This document shows, piece by piece, positions 62,143 through 64,000 of a stretch of DNA of 64,000 nt; within the stretch, counting starts at the first letter, position 1; every line of letters begins with the position of its first letter. The position numbers and the translations under genes were made by a program. This DNA comes from Phormidium tanganyikae FI6-MK23 (GTDB taxonomy: Bacteria; Cyanobacteriota; Cyanobacteriia; Leptolyngbyales; Leptolyngbyaceae). The stretch lies in NCBI GenBank assembly GCA_019359175.1, contig JAHHHU010000003.1, positions 186,001 through 250,000 on the forward strand. The letters run 5' to 3'. A model generated the notes under the pieces. The model was not told the DNA's origin, did not search any database, and saw only the letters and a list, made by a program, of their open reading frames with translations.

Positions 62143-63119
62143 GATTGATCCGGTAAGAGTCCCTTTGCCGCTAACCATTCCCGATTGAATAACTTCGATT
62201 GATAGCGGCTACCACCATCACAGAGAATGGTAGTAATCGTATGTCCGGCTCCCATTTGTTTTGCGAGGGCGACAGCGGCGGCAACATTGATTCCCACAGA
62301 ACCGCCCATGAAGAGTCCATCTTTTTCGAGCAGTTGATACAAGACTCGGATCGCTTCTCGATCGTGGACTTGGATCGCATCGTCTGCGGGTGCGCCTTCC
62401 ATGTTTGCCGTGATGCGACTGTTTCCGATTCCTTCTGTTATGGAGTTACCTTCGGATTTCGTCTCTCCCGTTTTGACATAGCTATAAAGAGCGCTACCCA
62501 TCGGATCAGCCAGCACACACTTGATGTTTGGATTCTTTTCTTTGAGGTACATTGCCACCCCCGCATAAGTTCCACCCGTTCCCGTTGCTGTCACCCAAGC
62601 ATCGATCTTGCCATCGGTCTGAGTCCACATTTCAGGAGCAGTCGTTTCGTAATGAGCGTGGCGATTGGCTAAGTTATCGAACTGATTCGCCCAAATTGCG
62701 TTCTCCATTTCTGAAGCGATTCTGCCCGACAACCTCACATAGTTGTTTGGATCTTTGTAAGGAACAGCGGGAACGGTACGAACTTCTGCGCCTAATGTTC
62801 GGAGCAAATCAATTTTTTCTTGAGATTGCGTTTCGGGAATGATGATCAGGCATTTGTAACCTTTGGCATTGCAGATGTGAGCGAGTCCGATTCCGGTATT
62901 GCCTGCTGTCCCTTCTACGACAGTTCCACCGGGTTTGAGTAAGCCTTGTCGTTCAGCATCTTCAATGATGTAAAGTGCAGCGCGATCTTTGACTGAGCCA
63001 CCTGGATTCAGAAATTCTGCTTTGCCGAGAATCTCGCATCCGGTTTCATCACTAAAACTATTGAGGCGGATTAGAGGAGTATTGCCGATCGCGCCCACGA
63101 ATCCGTGTTGAATGTCCAT
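62139..63119 (-). CDS. cysK: Cysteine synthase A
   Basis: 326 residues. It replaces the acetyl group of O-acetylserine by sulfide to make cysteine, using PLP. Motifs: IGNTPLIRLN, the Schiff-base Lys in NPGGSVKDRAAL, TAGNTGIGLAHIC and ATGTGGTYAGVAMYL for phosphate binding, and TEGIGNSRITANM near the end. The protein follows the KDPG aldolase and LprI-like genes on the same strand and is translationally coupled to the Fe-S protein downstream. Confidence 0.94.
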   Translation of the reverse strand: MDIQHGFVGAIGNTPLIRLNSFSDETGCEILGKAEFLNPGGSVKDRAALYIIEDAERQGLLKPGGTVVEGTAGNTGIGLAHICNAKGYKCLIIIPETQSQEKIDLLRTLGAEVRTVPAVPYKDPNNYVRLSGRIASEMENAIWANQFDNLANRHAHYETTAPEMWTQTDGKIDAWVTATGTGGTYAGVAMYLKEKNPNIKCVLADPMGSALYSYVKTGETKSEGNSITEGIGNSRITANMEGAPADDAIQVHDREAIRVLYQLLEKDGLFMGGSVGINVAAAVALAKQMGAGHTITTILCDGGSRYQSKLFNREWLAAKGLLPDQS

Positions 63120-63188
63120 GCCTGATTTTCCTGTGAGTTCCCTATTGCCATTTTGACGGATTGTGACGCGATCGAGGGAGCTTAGATA

Positions 63189-63623
63189 CTAAAGTCCGCC
63201 TTCTGTCAGATAGCCTTCGAGTTCTTTGATGCGCTGTTGGCTCATTCGGGCAATGCAGCCAGAGTAGACCATCGGAGCCATCGAACCGCCTTGAAAGCGA
63301 TCGCGGGAAAAGGCACAGTCAGCATCGCGGAATTTGATCCAAACGAGTTGAGCATCGACAAGCTGTTTTTCCTGGGGCGTTCCTTTGAACTTTGCGATCG
63401 CTTTTTGATACGTTCGATTCAATTGTCGATTGGCAGTTTTTGCTGTTTCAGCCGCGCAGAAATTCATCTGGAACTGGGTTTGAGGATTTTTGCAATCGAC
63501 CTTGATATTCATCGGTAGATTGTCTGGCGAACTGTTGTTTTGTGCTTCAACCGAAATGTTTGGCAACATAACAGTTGCAGTGATGAATCCCGCAATCCAT
63601 AAAGCAGTTTGGTTGTATTGCAT
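63189..63623 (-). CDS. LprI-like (DUF1311) secreted protein
   Basis: 144 residues with a signal peptide (ALWIAGFITATVMLPNISVEAQ). The rest has the DUF1311 pattern: VDCKNPQTQFQMNFCAAETAKTANRQLNRTYQKAIAKF, QLVWIKFRDADCAFS and GCIARMSQQRIKELEGYL, with four conserved cysteines. Family members include lysozyme inhibitor LprI. It starts 3 bases after the aldolase stop, so the two are in one operon. Confidence 0.9.
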   Translation of the reverse strand: MQYNQTALWIAGFITATVMLPNISVEAQNNSSPDNLPMNIKVDCKNPQTQFQMNFCAAETAKTANRQLNRTYQKAIAKFKGTPQEKQLVDAQLVWIKFRDADCAFSRDRFQGGSMAPMVYSGCIARMSQQRIKELEGYLTEGGL

Positions 63624-63626
63624 AAC

Positions 63627-64000
63627 TTATGACGAATTTGATTTTCTTTCAGATTGTAAGCTTTTCATCAGCGTTTTAATCTGTTGTTGAATCAGTGACC
63701 AATTTCCTGATTGGATCGCTTGTTTTAAGAATAAATTCCCACCGATCCCCACCGCGATCGCACCTGCTTGAATAAATGAACTCGCATTGTCGATCGTCAC
63801 TCCACCTGTCGGGATCATCGGAATGTGTCCCAACGGTGCGCGGAGTGCTTCAAGGTAGTTCGCATTTCCCACCGCTTGAATTGGAAATACTTTGACACAA
63901 CTTGCTTTTGCGTTCCATGCGGTCAAGATCTCTGTCGGAGTGAGTGCGCCCGGCATGATCGGAACTTCGTGCCGTTTCGCGATCGCAATTAAATCAAAAT
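63627..64000 (-). CDS. eda: KDPG/KHG aldolase, 5' end cut by window edge
   Basis: The frame is open to the right edge of the window; about 123 codons are visible. The sequence AIAKRHEVPIMPGALTPTEILTAW, then CVKVFPIQAVGNANYLEALRAPL (with the Schiff-base Lys in VKVFP) and IPTGGVTIDNASSFIQAGAIAVGIGGNLF is the C-terminal half of 2-dehydro-3-deoxy-phosphogluconate aldolase of the Entner-Doudoroff route; such enzymes also take 4-hydroxy-2-oxoglutarate. It heads the run with the LprI-like gene. Confidence 0.92.
   Translation of the reverse strand, partial: FDLIAIAKRHEVPIMPGALTPTEILTAWNAKASCVKVFPIQAVGNANYLEALRAPLGHIPMIPTGGVTIDNASSFIQAGAIAVGIGGNLFLKQAIQSGNWSLIQQQIKTLMKSLQSERKSNSS

Overview
The window is a 64 kb chromosomal piece of a cyanobacterium, most likely filamentous and Leptolyngbya-like. 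That genus guess is an inference; the cyanobacterial assignment is firm. Evidence is the very frequent GCGATCGC-type (HIP1) octamers, a psb27 photosystem II assembly gene, a cyanobacterial-type rpoZ, DUF1818, DUF2232, YlqD and Rcp1-type response regulator genes, a plant-like neutral invertase and an Aas-type acyl-ACP synthetase. Genes are dense, on both strands, in short operons with ATGA overlaps. I see no rRNA, tRNA, CRISPR array, intact insertion sequence or prophage. Most of the window is core genome.

Layout: 0-7 kb holds the end of a secreted protein, a strong bidirectional terminator and the NADPH glutamate synthase operon gltB-gltD (minus). 7-12.3 kb has small cyanobacterial genes, rpoZ, a GDSL hydrolase, rdgB, a decayed toxin-antitoxin pair and psb27. 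12.3-17.6 kb is a hopanoid locus: an hpnG-like phosphorylase facing an operon of an RND permease, hpnA and hpnH. 17.8-21.4 kb is one large 5-oxoprolinase/hydantoinase. 21.5-25.9 kb is a three-gene two-component operon (kinase, Rcp1-like regulator, hybrid kinase). 26-30 kb carries glpK, ylqD and aas. 30-34.5 kb has a DUF427 gene, a probable DNA-binding protein, invA, two tandem HicB-like genes without hicA, and a DCC oxidoreductase. 34.5-40.9 kb has a DMT transporter, rsmI, a PfkB kinase, cysQ-like, an M23 endopeptidase and an SH3-repeat protein. 41-47.5 kb has a methyltransferase, an SbmA/ABCD-type ABC transporter and an overlapping membrane-protein/cobT operon. 47.6-55.5 kb has a spore-photolyase-like radical SAM gene, an Lhr-like helicase, a Pro/Thr/Ser-rich secreted protein, a class A beta-lactamase fold protein, trmJ-like and DUF2256. 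55.5-64 kb has an isoaspartyl peptidase, a gene graveyard (TPR and GNAT fragments, frameshifted mazE, nonsense-mutated mazF), avtA, rimM, a Uma2 protein, cysK with a small Fe-S protein, an LprI-like protein and a partial KDPG aldolase.

The most interesting points are: (1) the hopanoid operon contains an AcrB-family permease in which both TolC-docking subdomains appear to be cleanly missing, suggesting a lipid transporter that works without an outer-membrane channel; (2) two separate toxin-antitoxin modules are caught mid-decay with identifiable single mutations; (3) a perfect 33-bp inverted repeat with a 6-nt loop and a three-copy family of MITE-like CCCCCTAAA...TTTAGGGGG elements sit in intergenic DNA; (4) two hicB-like genes lie in tandem with no hicA. 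All statements come from reading the sequence and from family knowledge; no database search was run.
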